A stretch of DNA of 64,000 bases, taken from the NCBI GenBank assembly GCA_016711205.1, contig JADJTM010000001.1, forward strand, positions 930,001 to 994,000, written 5' to 3'. Each line of letters opens with the position of its first letter. Within the stretch, counting starts at the first letter, position 1. The position numbers were made by a program, and so were the translations under genes. Below, piece by piece: positions 1 to 8,901 of this stretch. The notes beneath the pieces are model-generated. The model was not told the DNA's origin. It ran no database searches and was given only the letters and a program-made list of their open reading frames with translations. The DNA is from Micropruina sp. (GTDB taxonomy: Bacteria; Actinomycetota; Actinomycetes; Propionibacteriales; Propionibacteriaceae).

Positions 1-1
1 T

Positions 2-679
2 GTCGGTCGGACCCCGGAGGGACTGGCCCCCGCCATCGTCGATGCCGTCGAGGGCGACCGATGGATCGTCATGCTCGGCGGATACGGAGCTGACAAGCCC
101 GGACGCACCCTGGATGCGTTACGCGAGGTGTGCGCGAGGCTGCCCGCGCCGTTCCCCGCCGTGACCTCCGGAGAGCTGCTGGAGCCGATCGCCGGCTACA
201 CGCAAGCCGACAGTCGTCGCCGTGACTTTCTGGCGGTCGACAGGTTTCCGGCCAGGTTGATCGTGATCGCGGACGCCGCCGCCTCGTTCAATCCGATCTA
301 TGGACAAGGCATGAGTTCGGCCGCGCTGCACGTTTCGTGCCTGTCCCAGTACCTGTGCGGCAACCCCGACCTGAACCAGCCCGCACGGCACTTCTACGAC
401 CTGCAGCGGGTAGTCATCGACGCCGCCTGGCAGACCTCAGCCATTCCGGATCTCGCGCTGCCCCACGTCGAGGCACCCCGCCCGCCAGGCATGAAACTCG
501 CCCAAGCCTACGGCAACATGCTCGTCGACGGCACCGTCACCGATGTGCACCTGGCGAGGAGCTTCGCCGAGGTCACGTTCATGCGCGCCCACCCCAACAC
601 CCTGCTGCACCCCGGCGTGGTCGCCCGCACCCTGGGGCTGGCAGCGGCCCGCACAATCACGGGTCGAGTCTCGGGGTAG
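2..679 (+). CDS. FAD-dependent monooxygenase-like protein, C-terminal part (5' end outside window)
   Basis: The frame is open from the first bases of the window, so the N-terminal FAD-binding half lies upstream. The visible part has the typical end of the second FAD motif of aromatic-ring hydroxylase-type flavoproteins: a 'RLIVIADAAASFNPIYGQGMS' type segment (position about 260-325), where the Asp contacts the flavin ribityl chain and the Pro-x-x-GxGM turn follows. The rest is the variable substrate-domain tail, ending 'ITGRVSG'. The substrate cannot be inferred. The gene is followed by about 830 bases without a recognisable gene, so it probably ends its transcription unit. The family call is reasonably firm; the exact reaction is unknown. 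Confidence 0.7.
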   Translation, partial: VGRTPEGLAPAIVDAVEGDRWIVMLGGYGADKPGRTLDALREVCARLPAPFPAVTSGELLEPIAGYTQADSRRRDFLAVDRFPARLIVIADAAASFNPIYGQGMSSAALHVSCLSQYLCGNPDLNQPARHFYDLQRVVIDAAWQTSAIPDLALPHVEAPRPPGMKLAQAYGNMLVDGTVTDVHLARSFAEVTFMRAHPNTLLHPGVVARTLGLAAARTITGRVSG

Positions 680-1508
680 CTACGACCGACGTGGATCGGG
701 TGCCACCGGTCAGAGACGTGAAGAACAGTCGGTTGCGCCCTGGGCTTAAGGAGGTTATCGGCGACGGCGACCCATCCCCTATCAGCGCCATGTCCCCGGC
801 AACAGTTGAGCTGTGGGGCTACTGGCGAACTATCGTGCCGGATGCCCAAGCGGTTCAGTTCACCTTGCCAAGTACCGATCCGGCGCCACATCAACGCAAG
901 CAATCGACGGACTACTCCCCCGACGCTACCCAGTCCGTGTCTGACGGCACCTCTCGCCACCACATCGGACCCAGCCCCAGACAGAAGCGCCGGCTCCGGC
1001 ACCCTCTCCGCGCCGGCCGTCGAAAACACCTGTGCCCCGAGGTCTCCAGACGACTCCGCCATCCCTGCTAGTCGCGCCGAACCGCGCGCTCATGCCGATG
1101 AGAGCTTGATCACTGACTCGTTTCTCACTGGGCTCTTCTGACGCTCCGTGTTTGACTTGAGCCATGCCATGAGTGCGCGGTGATCGGGTCACCAGCGTGG
1201 GCGCTCGGCATGGGGACGCGCCGTCCCGAAATCCACAAGACGGCGACCTTGGCGGTGCATCCTTAAAAGTACGGCGCGACAGCGTCGTCAGATCCTGCGC
1301 TCTTCCCGCGCCGAATGATGGGGTCGCCGCCATACCTGGAGTGCCGAACCACGGTCCCGTGCTACTGCCCCGCGTGCTACCGACCCGTCCGCAGGGGGCA
1401 GCGGTGACACGCCGGAGCGCCGACGAGCGTCGCGCGTCGAGAGCCAGGTCCAGATTTGTCGGTGGTGCCGCGTACTCTCAGCGCCACCGAGTCAAGTGAG
1501 TTCAGAGG
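680..1508. other. Long intergenic region upstream of the CBASS operon, no gene recognised
   Basis: Several frames are open here on both strands, as expected at this GC content, but none gives a recognisable protein, a convincing ribosome binding site or family-like composition. No tRNA or obvious integrase attachment repeat was seen. The last 100-150 bases must contain the promoter of the operon that starts near 1509. Confidence 0.5.
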
Positions 1509-2597
1509 ATGGAACCAGTGGAGACGCTAGCCAACGAGTTCGACCAAGCAGTCCGCAACGTCACCATCAGTGGCGTCAAGCGCGACCGCGCCAGCGCCGC
1601 ACATACCGAAGTCCGCGCGTTGCTCGAAGCCGACCCGGAACTGTGCTCGTGGGGTATCGACTCCATCCTGATCGGCTCGTACGCCCGACAGACCGCCCGG
1701 TACCCGGGCAAGGACGTCGACGTCTTTCTCCGCTTCAATGGCCTCTCCGTCCGCCACGACCCCGAGGAGGTCTACAACGCCGTCGAGCGCGTCCTCGTCG
1801 CGGAGTACGGTCTCAAGGACCGCGACATCGAGGGCCGCGTCACCCGCCAGGCCAGGTCCCTCAAGGTCGACTTTCCGGATCCCGACGACGACCTGAGCGA
1901 CAACTCCTTCTCCATCGACGCCGTACCCGCCGTTCGGTGGGGCGAGCACTGGGGAATCCCTAACCGCGACCGTGACCTGTGGAACAGCGAAGAGAAACGC
2001 TGGATCAAGACCAACCCGGTCAAGTTCGCCGACGACACCAATTCCCTCGCCGTCGCGACCTGGAGCGCGACCGTGGGCACCATCAACGCTTACCGGCCCG
2101 TCGTCCGACTCCTCCGCCAGATCCGCCACGTCCACTTCGGAGACGAGCGACCCGGCGGTCTGTTCACCGAGGTCGCTGGCTACTACGCCTGGAAGAATCA
2201 TCTCGTTACCGGTACGACCTGGGCCGAGCTGCTGACCTCCACGATGGAACAGGTCGCTAAGCGGTTCGAGAAGTGCGCCGAGGACGGCCTCGCCGACCCG
2301 GTGCTCGGCACACCGATGAAGCCCGACCTCGACTCCTGGCAGTGGAGCGCCGCCGCAGACAAGCTGGACCACCTCTCCGAGCGGGCCCGCCAAGCACTCG
2401 ACTCCGAACGATGCCGCGCAGCGAAGATGTGGCGCGACATCCTCGGTACCAACGATCGTGGTCAGGTCCTCCCGCTCCCAGACGGATGCGACGCCAACGG
2501 GTTCCCCGTCGGCGCAGTCACCGCTGTCGGAGCAGTTGGCAGCAACGACCCTCGGGGGTTCGCTAGGCTCCCCTGTCCCACCCGACGCGACATGTAA
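1509..2597 (+). CDS. CBASS-type CD-NTase (cyclic oligonucleotide synthase)
   Basis: This is a nucleotidyltransferase of the cGAS/DncV-like (SMODS) type, predicted to make a cyclic di- or trinucleotide second messenger after phage sensing. The polymerase-beta-fold signature is visible: G56-S57 in 'LIGSYARQTARYPGKDVDVF', metal-binding D69 and D71, and a third acidic residue D137 in 'FSIDAVPAV'. At 362 aa it has the usual CD-NTase length. GTG at 1518 is a good alternative start because AGAGGA sits 8 bases before it. The gene is followed 7 bases later by an E2-E1 protein and then by a JAB/SAVED protein, which is the context of a type II-like CBASS operon. Oddity: the C-terminus ends in 'RRDM', not the Gly or Ala end usual for Cap2-conjugated CD-NTases. 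The product nucleotide cannot be predicted from sequence alone. Confidence 0.88.
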   Translation: MEPVETLANEFDQAVRNVTISGVKRDRASAAHTEVRALLEADPELCSWGIDSILIGSYARQTARYPGKDVDVFLRFNGLSVRHDPEEVYNAVERVLVAEYGLKDRDIEGRVTRQARSLKVDFPDPDDDLSDNSFSIDAVPAVRWGEHWGIPNRDRDLWNSEEKRWIKTNPVKFADDTNSLAVATWSATVGTINAYRPVVRLLRQIRHVHFGDERPGGLFTEVAGYYAWKNHLVTGTTWAELLTSTMEQVAKRFEKCAEDGLADPVLGTPMKPDLDSWQWSAAADKLDHLSERARQALDSERCRAAKMWRDILGTNDRGQVLPLPDGCDANGFPVGAVTAVGAVGSNDPRGFARLPCPTRRDM

Positions 2598-2604
2598 GTA
2601 GCCC

Positions 2605-4176
2605 ATGGAGACCTACGACGACGCCGCGTTCGAACGGTTCTGCTCCTGCCTGGTCAACGAGGGGTTCTCCCCGGTGCATGGCACCGCTCAGGCCAAGTGG
2701 ACTGGTCCGCTCCGCGAAAGCCTGCAGCCCCTCACCGACGCAACTCGCATGCAGCTCGAGTTCTTTGAGGGCTGGCCGCTCCGCTATGCCCACGTGACCG
2801 TCCCCGGGCTCAGGACCGAGCACGCTGCTCAAGGCACGATCTGCCTGTGGGCCGAAGACGACCCCGCCCAGATCGCTGGTAGCGACCTTGAGACGTTGTG
2901 GCAACGCATCGACGAATGGGCCCAGACAGTTCAGTTGGGGTTCGGCGTCGGAGACCGAGCCCTCGACGCCTACCTCCTCTTCGACAAGATCACCTGGGGG
3001 TACCAAGCCGAACTGCCCTTCGGTGACCTCATCCGAGCAGGCAGCCACGGCTACCGCGCACCCCTCGTCGCCACCATCCGAGGCGACCGTACCTTGATGA
3101 TCGAGCGCTTCCGCGCGACAGGCTTCGAGCCCGATGAACCGGCTCCGCTCCGAGGGGCGTTCTACCTTCGACGACCCATCAACACTCCGCCCCGGGGCCT
3201 CGACCACTTCCGCGCCGCCCTCACCAAGAAGCAAAACCAAGACCTTGACCAGGGTCTCGGCGCCAGGGGAGACACTGCCCTCTCGGAGGCCAGCGGCGGC
3301 TACGACTTCGCCGTCCTCGCCTGGCAGCGCCACGGCAGCGAGCACGACGCGGTCGTGGTCGTCTTCAAAGGTTGCGGAGACAAGCTCGAAGCATCAGCTA
3401 TTGCCGCCACCCCCAACGACATCGCCGCCCGGCAACGACGCGCCGGGCCAGACGCCACTGCCCTCACCGACAAGCGAATCCTCATCGCCGGAGCCGGATC
3501 CGTCGGAGGGCACGTCGCTCTCAGTCTTGCCGCCAGCGGAGTCGGCCTCATTCGACTCCATGATCACGACTACCTCAAGACCGCCAACCTCGTCCGCCAC
3601 GCCAGCGACAAGTTCGGCGTCGGCTACAACAAGGCCATCGCCATGGCCGTCACCATCGACGAGCATGCCCCCTGGACCACCGTCGAACCCAGGACCGACA
3701 ACCTGCCGTACGATCCCTCCGGGATCACTTCCAGCATCGAAGGCTTCGACCTGATCATCGACTGCACTGGCACGCTCCCGTTCACCGCAGCCCTCGCCGA
3801 GATCTGCCGGCGTACCAACACCCCACTTATCACCGGAGCGCTCTTCCATCAGGGAGCCATCGCGCGCGTGCAACGCCAAGCCGACGGTGACACGCCCCTT
3901 GCAGCACGCCCCAGCAACCCGACCTACGACAACCTGCCACCCGAAGACCCGCGTAGGCCAAACTCAGGATTCCTCGAACTGGGCTGCACAGCACCAGTCA
4001 ACAACGCCCCCCCGACCGCCGTCCTCGCGACCGCCGCCGACATCGCGCACGCCGCCGTCGACTTCCTCACCGGCCGCCGCAACCGCGCCGACGAACGCAT
4101 TCTGGTCTTCCAGCCCATGGCCACCCCATTCGACGCGACCGGGACCCACGACCACAACCCGGGCGAGAGCGAATGA
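2605..4176 (+). CDS. cap2: CBASS Cap2-like E2-E1 ubiquitin-transfer fusion protein
   Basis: A 523-aa protein with an N-terminal E2-like region and a C-terminal ThiF/E1 adenylation domain. The likely E2 cysteine is C80 in 'GTICLWAEDDP'. The E1 part shows the ATP-binding glycine loop GAGSVGG (296-302), the 'HDHDYL...NLVRH' Asp/Arg segment and the 'IIDCTG' strand. 'ELGCTAPVNNAPP' around C461 is a candidate E1 catalytic cysteine. In characterised type II CBASS, Cap2 conjugates the CD-NTase C-terminus to cellular targets and primes cyclic nucleotide synthesis. Here it lies directly between the CD-NTase (7-base gap) and the JAB-SAVED gene (4-base overlap), so one polycistronic message is likely. 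Assignment of the catalytic cysteines is inference from position. Confidence 0.85.
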   Translation: METYDDAAFERFCSCLVNEGFSPVHGTAQAKWTGPLRESLQPLTDATRMQLEFFEGWPLRYAHVTVPGLRTEHAAQGTICLWAEDDPAQIAGSDLETLWQRIDEWAQTVQLGFGVGDRALDAYLLFDKITWGYQAELPFGDLIRAGSHGYRAPLVATIRGDRTLMIERFRATGFEPDEPAPLRGAFYLRRPINTPPRGLDHFRAALTKKQNQDLDQGLGARGDTALSEASGGYDFAVLAWQRHGSEHDAVVVVFKGCGDKLEASAIAATPNDIAARQRRAGPDATALTDKRILIAGAGSVGGHVALSLAASGVGLIRLHDHDYLKTANLVRHASDKFGVGYNKAIAMAVTIDEHAPWTTVEPRTDNLPYDPSGITSSIEGFDLIIDCTGTLPFTAALAEICRRTNTPLITGALFHQGAIARVQRQADGDTPLAARPSNPTYDNLPPEDPRRPNSGFLELGCTAPVNNAPPTAVLATAADIAHAAVDFLTGRRNRADERILVFQPMATPFDATGTHDHNPGESE

Positions 4177-5984
4177 ACCGCAAGGCCCCCAGCCCGATTC
4201 TTCTGCTCTCAGAATCGGCCCAAGCCTCGATGATCGCCGCAGCCGCCAAAGCACACCCCAATGAGACAGGCGGCATCCTCATCGGAGTCCACACCAATGG
4301 CGGCCACCCCTGGGTCACTCGCGCCATCGAGATTGTTACCAACGACCGAGGCCACCACCACTACAAGATCCCCTCCGGTGCCACCCAGCCCAGCGTGCAC
4401 GCCGCCCGACGAACAGACCCACGACTTGGCTACCTCGGCGACTGGCACAGTCACCCCGCCGACATCGGGCCCAGCCCAACCGACCTCGCAACTCTCGCCG
4501 TGTACTCGATCAAGCACCCCCGGACACCAAACCCCACGCTCATCGTCGTCCGGAACACCACAGACGGATGTGCTCTCGACGTCCGCCGAATCGTCGCCGT
4601 GACACCCCGCCCCTGCGAACTCCACCTCACGGGCGACCTAGCCCAACAGCCCTCAGCGCCCGACACGAAACAAGGCGACCCAAGGGCCCCTGAACCCGAC
4701 GTCGGCAACGGCGACGACATCGTCCTCCACCGCACCCACCCGCCGAACACCTACACCCAGGTCAAGTACGCCGTGGACAACCGCACGGCGGTCAACCTGG
4801 ACTACCTCACGACCAGCGGCATCCTCCGCAAAATGCACGAGACCTACGCCAGGCTGACAGACGACGGGACACCGGCAGAGATGCGTCTCATCACCAACCG
4901 CAACGCCGACCCCCAAGACATCCTCATCAATGACCGCGACGGACGCAACGGCCGACTGTTGCCCAGAGCAGCACAAGGCGGACCCAGGTCCGACCGAGGA
5001 AAAGCGCGAGCTGCCTGGGCCGCAGAAGCCCAGACCGATGAGGGCCATCTCCTCGCCCTGCTCGCTCATCTCCACTTCGACATCGCGTACGACCTCGACC
5101 GGCTCCGCCGAGACGTCAGCCTTCACATGACCGCCAGCGGCCTCCGTTCGGACCCCGCCGCCGTCACGCTTGGCGCTGACTGGGTGTCCAACCAGGTCAT
5201 CGCGGGCCACCGCCGACTTACACTCAACGACATCAACAACGCCACCACCACCCTGGACCTCCAGGCCGGGTCTCCATGGACGACGGTTTCCGTCGCCACC
5301 ATCACCCACGACCACCTCGCAGAACAGGCGGCCGTGAGCATCGATTGGGTCGACCGCATGAGCGGCACCACGGACTGGACACGGGTCGAGCCTGCGCCGC
5401 CTGCGACCTGGAATGACCTCGCAACCGACATTCGGGCTATCCCCGGCCAACTTGGAACGAACAAGCGCATCCTTATAACCGGCCACATGCGCCAATCGAC
5501 CGGATTCTTCATCGGCACCGAACTACGCCGCGTCAAGGGATACGAAGTCGGCATCCGCCAAGGCGACCAACTCTGGACCGGAGAGGCAACGACCACGAGC
5601 AACGTCATCGCCCACACCCAAGAAGACACCAGCGCCGGACACGGCACAGCGATCATCGTCAACGTCGCCGCTGATGCGGCAGCCGACACCATCGACTGGA
5701 TCCGAGAGTCCGCCCTCCCAGTCTCGAAGATCCTTACCATCACACCCATGGCAGGCGTCGGGCCAAAGGCCGTCCCCACCGCCGCCGCCGCAAACAGCCT
5801 CGCCATCGCCATCCGTGACCTCGCTCGCCGCCACTCACGAAACGGCGATCTGCACCTGTTCCTGATCGGCCCTCTCGGCCTAGCGGTGCTCCTTGGACAC
5901 CACTGGAACAGGCTCACCACCACACACGTCTACGAACACCTCGGCGGCATCCTCTACACCCACGCGTTCACCGTCGAGGCGTGA
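4173..5984 (+). CDS. JAB deubiquitinase-like / QVK nuclease-like / SAVED fusion, candidate CBASS Cap3-effector
   Basis: 603 aa with three recognisable parts. Residues about 15-130 are a JAB/JAMM metalloprotease: E31 in 'NETGGILIG', then H92, H94 and D104 in 'DWHSHPADIGPSPTD', a complete JAMM motif as in Cap3. Residues about 178-260 contain 'GDDIVL' followed by 'YTQVKYA' (D181/D182, Q196, K198), the D-x(n)-QxK pattern of PD-(D/E)XK endonucleases such as Cap4; the first helix of that fold is not obvious. Residues about 400-603 match a SAVED cyclic-nucleotide sensor, including 'RILITGHM' and 'LHLFLIGPLGLAVLLGHHW'. The start overlaps the cap2 stop by 4 bases. One polypeptide thus seems to join the deconjugase and the ligand-gated effector. 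The JAB and SAVED calls are firm; the nuclease part is inference. Confidence 0.8.
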   Translation: MNRKAPSPILLLSESAQASMIAAAAKAHPNETGGILIGVHTNGGHPWVTRAIEIVTNDRGHHHYKIPSGATQPSVHAARRTDPRLGYLGDWHSHPADIGPSPTDLATLAVYSIKHPRTPNPTLIVVRNTTDGCALDVRRIVAVTPRPCELHLTGDLAQQPSAPDTKQGDPRAPEPDVGNGDDIVLHRTHPPNTYTQVKYAVDNRTAVNLDYLTTSGILRKMHETYARLTDDGTPAEMRLITNRNADPQDILINDRDGRNGRLLPRAAQGGPRSDRGKARAAWAAEAQTDEGHLLALLAHLHFDIAYDLDRLRRDVSLHMTASGLRSDPAAVTLGADWVSNQVIAGHRRLTLNDINNATTTLDLQAGSPWTTVSVATITHDHLAEQAAVSIDWVDRMSGTTDWTRVEPAPPATWNDLATDIRAIPGQLGTNKRILITGHMRQSTGFFIGTELRRVKGYEVGIRQGDQLWTGEATTTSNVIAHTQEDTSAGHGTAIIVNVAADAAADTIDWIRESALPVSKILTITPMAGVGPKAVPTAAAANSLAIAIRDLARRHSRNGDLHLFLIGPLGLAVLLGHHWNRLTTTHVYEHLGGILYTHAFTVEA

Positions 5985-6355
5985 CAGACCTCCCGGCTGT
6001 CCGGCACCAAGGAGCATCCGACAAACTCGGGGCGTTCGGAGATGCTCGGTCATCGCTGGATCAGCGCACGTTGCCCGCAGAGACGAGCCCTAACGAGGGC
6101 TCAGTACCCACGCCCTTTCGCTGGCTCGCTGACCTCCCGCAGAATGCACGGATCTGCCGCAACCGGCGCGGAGCCGATCTGGCTGGTGCACCTGCGGGTG
6201 CCCCGAAATACTGGCCGCGTGACCCTAGCGACATCTGTCGTCGACGTGTTGGTGCGAGCCACGATCACCCAGGTCAACAGGATCAATCTCAACGCGATGA
6301 CACTGCAGCTTCGGCGAGCGGTTCCCCGACTGCAGCCGCAGTAGCAGTTGATGCC
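5985..6355. other. Region after the CBASS operon, probably untranslated
   Basis: A GTG overlapping the preceding stop opens a frame that runs into the next gene. Its first ~125 codons are low-complexity and Arg/Pro/Ser-rich, unlike the downstream protein, so I treat this stretch as probably non-coding. No tRNA, terminator or repeat was recognised. Confidence 0.4.
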
Positions 6356-7138
6356 GTGATCCAACGTCTTCCTTCGGCCCGTGGTACCCTGCGGTGGGTG
6401 AGCGATGGGGCATCCGGCGCAGATGGCGCGACCGTGATCTATATCGATCCCCGAACCGTCGATTCGAGTCCAGGACTGACCGTGCGCGTCAGCCACTTCA
6501 TGCACCTGGCCGAACGCGTGGCATCTAGCCCGCTCGTGGGGACAACACCCCCGACCCTCACCGCAGCCTTCACCTTCGATCCCGACACTGGGGCGGTCCT
6601 CGGCGCAGACCTAACTGTTGGGGATCAGAACCCCGATGCCTGGGAGCTACTGCTCACCAGAGAGCGCTCAATGGTGTTCAACGAGACCGACCCGGTCCAT
6701 ATCACCAAGATCGCCTCGGCGATCGGGAAGGAACACGGAGGACTGCGGCAGGCCGCCAGAGAGATCCGCGTTCGGTACCACGCGTGGAAGAACAGCCCGC
6801 TCTTCGGGGTCCGTCGGCTGGGTCCCACCGCGCCCGAGGATTTGGAGCGGCTCACTACGGGGAACCTAATCAATATGGCCGCCTACCCAGTAGGCCAGTT
6901 CCCTCCCGAGGTCGATCTCGGCGCAATGACCTCTGACTTCGAGCTCGCGCAACTGTATGTGAACAGCCAGCTCTGGCACGCCGACCCCGAGAAGGTCGCA
7001 GTCTGGAACGAGATGCCAGACATCCTCAAAGACTTGGCCCGCAAGGCCGCGGAGGGTCGCGCGATCACGGGCGCAACGCTCGTGCATGTGGTTGCCGGGT
7101 TCATCAAGTCGTGCCGCGACAACGGCTACGACTTCTGA
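6356..7138 (+). CDS. Hypothetical protein next to the CBASS operon
   Basis: The product is not recognised. It is about 260 aa if started at GTG 6356 ('VIQRLPSARG'); GTG 6398 is another option, and the same frame is open back to 5981, overlapping the CBASS stop. The C-terminal 180 residues look like a folded mixed alpha/beta protein with ordinary composition ('FNETDPVHITKIASAIGKEH', 'DILKDLARKAAEGRAI'). There is no signal peptide, membrane segment or catalytic motif I can name. Position and strand suggest it could be cotranscribed with the CBASS genes as an accessory, but the uncertain start and gap leave this open. Confidence 0.55.
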   Translation: MIQRLPSARGTLRWVSDGASGADGATVIYIDPRTVDSSPGLTVRVSHFMHLAERVASSPLVGTTPPTLTAAFTFDPDTGAVLGADLTVGDQNPDAWELLLTRERSMVFNETDPVHITKIASAIGKEHGGLRQAAREIRVRYHAWKNSPLFGVRRLGPTAPEDLERLTTGNLINMAAYPVGQFPPEVDLGAMTSDFELAQLYVNSQLWHADPEKVAVWNEMPDILKDLARKAAEGRAITGATLVHVVAGFIKSCRDNGYDF

Positions 7139-7524
7139 GATCAGATCAGGCCAGAGACGGCCCGCTGGCACGAAGAGCGCCCCGGCCGGCAGCGGTCGGA
7201 TTGTGCACCTGAGCAGCGCGCCAAGGTCGACTCGAGGCCCCACCCCTGTGCCAAGCACCACTTCGCGTGGCCGCGGGCTACGGAGACCACTCTGGGCTCC
7301 TCCACGTCGATTTCGAGCACCACCCGATGCAGACCCCCGACCAAGGGTTCCGCGAAGCCGCCCGCCGCAACCGCGTCGTGTGACACCGCTAGACGCTTCG
7401 CACTTGGTGAATACGCCGATCCACCCGCACCGGTGCCAGTTGGGGAGTAGCGATCAACGACCGGAACTGCCGCTGTCGCGGTGTTCAGCCTCAAGAGGTG
7501 CCAGGTCACTGGCAACATAGGGCC
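7139..7524. other. Intergenic region, nothing recognised
   Basis: About 390 bases between the hypothetical gene and the RraB-like gene. No open frame here resembles a protein family, and no RNA gene or repeat was seen. It probably carries the promoter of the RraB-like gene. Confidence 0.4.
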
Positions 7525-7884
7525 ATGGGACTCTTTCGGCGCCGAAAGGCCGTGCAGTTCGACACAGGACACGCGGGGGACGACCAACTTCTCGCCCAAC
7601 TGGCGCAAGTGAGCGACCTGACGGCTCCGCGGCACTGGGTGCACTATCTCTACTTCGCCCACGAGGCCGCCGCTCGTGGAGCAGCTGAAGCTGTACAGGC
7701 CGCGGGGTGGGGACTTCAGGATGTTGCCGAGTCTGCGGCTGGTGGCCCGGAGTGGGTCGTAATCGCGGAGCGGCACGGCGCGGTCACGACTCCGGAGGCC
7801 GTCCGTTCCGCTCGGATGTTCTTCGAGACGGTCGCTCAGCAGTGGGCAGGCGGCGACTACGACGGCTGGGAAGCCAGCGCCTGA
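7525..7884 (+). CDS. RraB-like (ribonuclease E inhibitor family) protein
   Basis: A 119-aa protein starting 'MGLFRRRKAVQFD'. It shows the RraB-family pattern: 'TAPRHWVHYLYFAHEAAARGAAEAVQAAGW' type first half (a short conserved H-Y-x-F strand followed by a helix), then 'VVIAERHGAVTTPEAVRSARMFFE' and the C-terminal 'GGDYDGWE' signature. In Enterobacteria RraB modulates RNase E; in actinomycetes the role of these small relatives is unknown. ATG 7525 is preferred over an upstream in-frame start at 7498 because it matches the family start. It stands alone, with gaps on both sides. Confidence 0.75.
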   Translation: MGLFRRRKAVQFDTGHAGDDQLLAQLAQVSDLTAPRHWVHYLYFAHEAAARGAAEAVQAAGWGLQDVAESAAGGPEWVVIAERHGAVTTPEAVRSARMFFETVAQQWAGGDYDGWEASA

Positions 7885-8010
7885 AGAGGTCCGCTCTTGC
7901 CGCCTTTGGCGTGCACGTCGCCCGAGGACGTGGAGACACACTCCTGCCCCCGGGCTGTGCTGCCGCCGCAGCCCTTCTGACGTGTCACCAGGTGGTCCTA
8001 GCCTCGTGCC

Positions 8011-8792
8011 ATGGCAACCAATGATTCGGACCCAGTCATCGGATTCGTGCTCGACGGCCACAGGCACGAGCTGGCTCGTTCGGATGTCGAGGCGCGCCTT
8101 TCCGGCGTGCGGCCGCGCGCGCTCGTCACCCACGCCGTTCGCATCAACGGAACCTGGTATCCGGTCCGTCAGGCGTTCGAGATCGGCAGCCAAGTTCCGG
8201 CCGCGCTGTTCAACTCACACACCGCACGGCGCCACCTCGCCAGTCTCGGCTTCGAGGTGACTGGCGACATTCAGCACCGCGACGGATCAACATCCGTGGC
8301 GACCCAGACACCTGCTTCCGGCCCCGCCCAGCGTGAAGCCACAGCCCCAGGCGACGGCCCGTGGCACACCGAGGCGCGGGTCCAGGCCACTCTCGTGAAC
8401 GCTCTCGTTGCGGATGGCTGGCTCATTGTCTCCCAGGCCAACACGGCAACGAAGGAGCGTGGCATCGATGTGGTGGCTTCTCGGGGCGGAGTGGTCGCGG
8501 GGTGGAGGTCAAGGGGTTCCCCACCACGACCTACGCGGATCCGCGCCGCAGCGGCGAAGCCAAGCCCACCCAGCCCAGCACGCAGGCGGGTCATTGGTAC
8601 AGCCAGGCAGTGGTTGCGGCCATGCGGCTGCGAACCCGGCACCCAGAGTTCCTGAGCGTGATCGGTCTGCCCGACTACCCCAGGTACCGGACCCTCTTCG
8701 CCGAGACGCGCGGCTCGCTTGACGCGGCGGGAATCCACCTCTGGTGGGTCCACGCCTCCGGAGCCGTCGAAGGGCTACCAGCACAGGGATAG
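8011..8792 (+). pseudogene. PD-(D/E)XK nuclease-like protein, frameshifted
   Basis: The first frame encodes an N-terminal ~165 residues (MATNDSDPVIGFVLDGHRH...) that end in the nuclease-like stretch 'WLIVSQANTATKERGIDVVA'. The expected partner motif 'GVEVKGFPTTTYADP' and the rest of the fold, ending 'WWVHASGAVEGLPAQG', continue in another frame. The two halves join if one G is restored in the G run near 8497-8502 (GCGGGG before TGG), giving D-x(n)-E-x-K. This is therefore a single-base loss in a short homopolymer: either a real inactivating mutation or a sequencing error. The intact protein would be about 260 aa. It sits between CBASS and an integrase, so a defence or mobile-element role is plausible but unproven. 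Confidence 0.65.
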
Positions 8793-8901
8793 ACCTGGAT
8801 CGCGAACTCGGTTGGCCGTGGCCGGCGCGCACATCTGCCGCCGTCCGCGTGGGTTGTTTGAGGGTCTGGTTGCGATCCGTGGGCGGCGGGACGATCCGGG
8901 G

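Noticed and set aside
337..1071. Open frames on both strands around 0.3-1.1 kb
   Set aside because: The plus-strand one overlaps the monooxygenase end in another frame; none resembles a protein family or has a ribosome site.
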